Assembly (NCBI GenBank): GCA_017398355.1 | Contig: JAFQGD010000027.1 | Location: 1-61,946, forward strand | Direction: 5' to 3' | Length of the DNA: 61,946 nucleotides | Source of the DNA: Akkermansia sp. | GTDB lineage: Bacteria > Verrucomicrobiota > Verrucomicrobiia > Verrucomicrobiales > Akkermansiaceae | Shown: in pieces, positions 60,864 through 61,946 of the stretch | Layout of the letters: each line of letters begins with the position of its first letter | Numbering within the stretch: position 1 is the stretch's first letter | Notes under the pieces: model-generated | Database searches by the model: none | Told to the model about the DNA's origin: nothing | The model's input: the letters and a program-made list of their open reading frames with translations, nothing else | Made by a program: the position numbers and the translations under genes

Positions 60864-61376
60864 TTACATGCTCTTATCAGCATTATCGGTTGCAGGGGTG
60901 CTATCTGCATCTTTCTTTTCGTTTTCGCAAGCCTTCTTGCACATTTCCATGTACTCCTTGGCCTTTGCTTCATTCTTCTCTACACCCTTACCTTCTGCAT
61001 ACATGTGAGCCAAAGCACGGCATGCACGCGGATTCCCGTTTGCTGCGGCTTTTTCAAGCCCGGGAAGCGCATTGGCGTACATCTCCTTTGCTTTTTCAGG
61101 GTCTTTTTCTGTATCACCGGCACCGGTGTCGGTAATGTAAGCAATTGCGTATTGGGCAATTGGATCTCCATTGGCTGCTTCGATGGTGATGGTTTCTATA
61201 TCCACCCAAGCAGTATCATTGCAGCCTGCGCACTTATCGCTCTGGCAGCATTTTTCTGCTGCGGCGGGCTTATTCAAAGTGGTGTTGTTGCTTGCTGGTG
61301 TGTTGTTTGTATCTTCTGCACCCATGGCGGCAAAACCGCTGAGTGCAACTGCTGTTGCTATGGCAATTGTCTTCAT
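60864..61376 (-). CDS. Sel1-repeat exported protein
   Basis: 170 residues. Signal peptide (IAIATAVALSGFAAMGA), a Cys-rich linker (EKCCQSDKCAGC) and two Sel1-like repeats (AAANGNPRACRALAHMYAEGKGVEKN and a preceding copy). The C-terminus is acidic. Sel1 repeats usually mediate protein-protein contact. The CCQSDKCAGC cluster could bind metal or form disulfides in the periplasm. It is divergent from tRNA-Thr and tuf. Confidence 0.75.
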   Translation of the reverse strand: MKTIAIATAVALSGFAAMGAEDTNNTPASNNTTLNKPAAAEKCCQSDKCAGCNDTAWVDIETITIEAANGDPIAQYAIAYITDTGAGDTEKDPEKAKEMYANALPGLEKAAANGNPRACRALAHMYAEGKGVEKNEAKAKEYMEMCKKACENEKKDADSTPATDNADKSM

Positions 61377-61390
61377 AGGCCCATAGCTTC

Positions 61391-61451
61391 TGTCTACCTT
61401 TGCGGATAGACAAGAAAAAAATCTACCTGTTTCAGGTACTGATAATCAGTA
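61391..61451. promoter_or_regulatory. Three inverted repeats in the Sel1/tRNA-Thr intergenic region
   Basis: TGTCTA..TAGACA (61391-61412), ACCTGtttCAGGT (61425-61437) and TACTGAT-A-ATCAGTA (61437-61451). They may be operators or a short hairpin terminator. Confidence 0.4.
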
Positions 61452-61488
61452 ATTTATAAAAAAGTTTGATTTTTTTGTGAATTTGTGA

Positions 61489-61517
61489 TTGACGTAGTGA
61501 GAAAAGTCGTGTATACT
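61489..61517 (+). promoter_or_regulatory. Strong promoter of tRNA-Thr-tuf
   Basis: TTGACG, 17-base spacer, TATACT (61512-61517), about 40 bases upstream of tRNA-Thr. Confidence 0.8.
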
Positions 61518-61557
61518 CCCCTCGCTTTTACGTCCTGTTGGACGGTCTGGAGCCAGC

Positions 61558-61629
<72 letters not shown>

Positions 61630-61675
61630 TTCCGGCTCATGCAAGAATACAAAGCAGCCCAACCAAAATACTATT

Positions 61676-61946
61676 ATGGCCAAAGAATCATTCCAGCGCA
61701 CCAAGCCCCACGTGAATGTGGGCACTATCGGTCACGTTGACCATGGCAAGACTTCCCTCACCGCTGCAATTACCAAGGTTCTTGCAGAGCAGGGTAAGGC
61801 AGAATTCAAAGCATACGATCAGATTGACGGCGCTCCCGAGGAACGCGAGCGTGGTATTACCATCTCCACTGCTCACGTTGAGTACGAGACCGAAAAACGC
61901 CACTATGCTCACGTTGACTGCCCCGGTCACGCTGACTATGTTAAGA
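61676..61946 (+). CDS. tuf: Elongation factor Tu, 5' part
   Basis: The first 90 codons are in the window. The GTPase start reads [20 protein letters not shown], followed by [11 protein letters not shown] (P-loop GHVDHGKT), [13 protein letters not shown] (switch I) and [10 protein letters not shown] (the G3 motif DCPGH). EF-Tu delivers aminoacyl-tRNA to the ribosome. It is cut by the window end. It is probably co-transcribed with tRNA-Thr. Confidence 0.97.
   Translation, partial: MAKESFQRTKPHVNVGTIGHVDHGKTSLTAAITKVLAEQGKAEFKAYDQIDGAPEERERGITISTAHVEYETEKRHYAHVDCPGHADYVK

Overview
The window looks like a chromosomal segment of a Gram-negative member of the Verrucomicrobiota, most likely an Akkermansia-like gut bacterium. 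This is inferred from gene content: a divergent ftsA-ftsZ pair, many small lipoproteins, an Akkermansia-style autotransporter, a fused SecDF, an ExbB/ExbD operon with a giant tetratricopeptide-repeat (TPR) protein, an AP2-like DNA-binding protein and carboxynorspermidine decarboxylase. Shine-Dalgarno sequences are weak or absent at many starts. I did no database search.

Layout. 1-5450: partial gene, lipoprotein, ftsA, ftsZ, a GT14 glycosyltransferase and a lipoprotein with 45-bp tandem repeats. 5535-11241: a phage-derived block. It holds scaffold, Bbp19-like, portal and two small genes on the minus strand, and a tail tubular A-type gene and small DNA-binding-type genes on the plus strand, with a cluster of DnaA-box-like sites. 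11510-13441: yceD-rpmF-plsX. 13507-17842: hexapeptide acyltransferase, queE, a low-molecular-weight phosphatase, a beta-barrel protein and a membrane-anchored CbiX-like protein. 17858-27173: SecDF, autotransporter, two transglutaminase-like lipoproteins and a large membrane protein. 27311-38451: cell-envelope genes (RlpA, acyltransferase, M42 and M23 peptidases, OmpA-like), a UvrD-type helicase, a flippase, a Na+/H+ antiporter and riboflavin synthase. 38538-39044: a lone T7 gp14-like internal virion gene. 39865-46790: tmRNA, tRNA-Arg, nspC, lipoproteins, tRNA-Gln, prfA and prmC. 46801-51166: DEDD nuclease, trmL, a sugar-phosphate transferase, an IF-1-like protein and an AsmA-like protein. 51312-58323: ExbB-ExbD-ExbD with two secreted partners. 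58442 to the end: GNAT acetyltransferase, acidic lipoprotein, truA, a Sel1 protein, tRNA-Thr and the start of tuf.

The most unusual feature is a set of intact podovirus-type virion genes (portal, scaffold, tail-tube adaptor, and an internal virion protein about 28 kb away beside ribE). No capsid, large terminase, lysis or integrase gene is visible. The set is split over two host loci, a pattern expected of a domesticated particle or gene-transfer-agent-like system, though a decaying prophage is also possible. Other points of interest are an FtsZ with its catalytic synergy-loop aspartates replaced, the ExbBDD-TPR machine, an IF-1 paralogue, and a perfect palindrome centred on a start codon.
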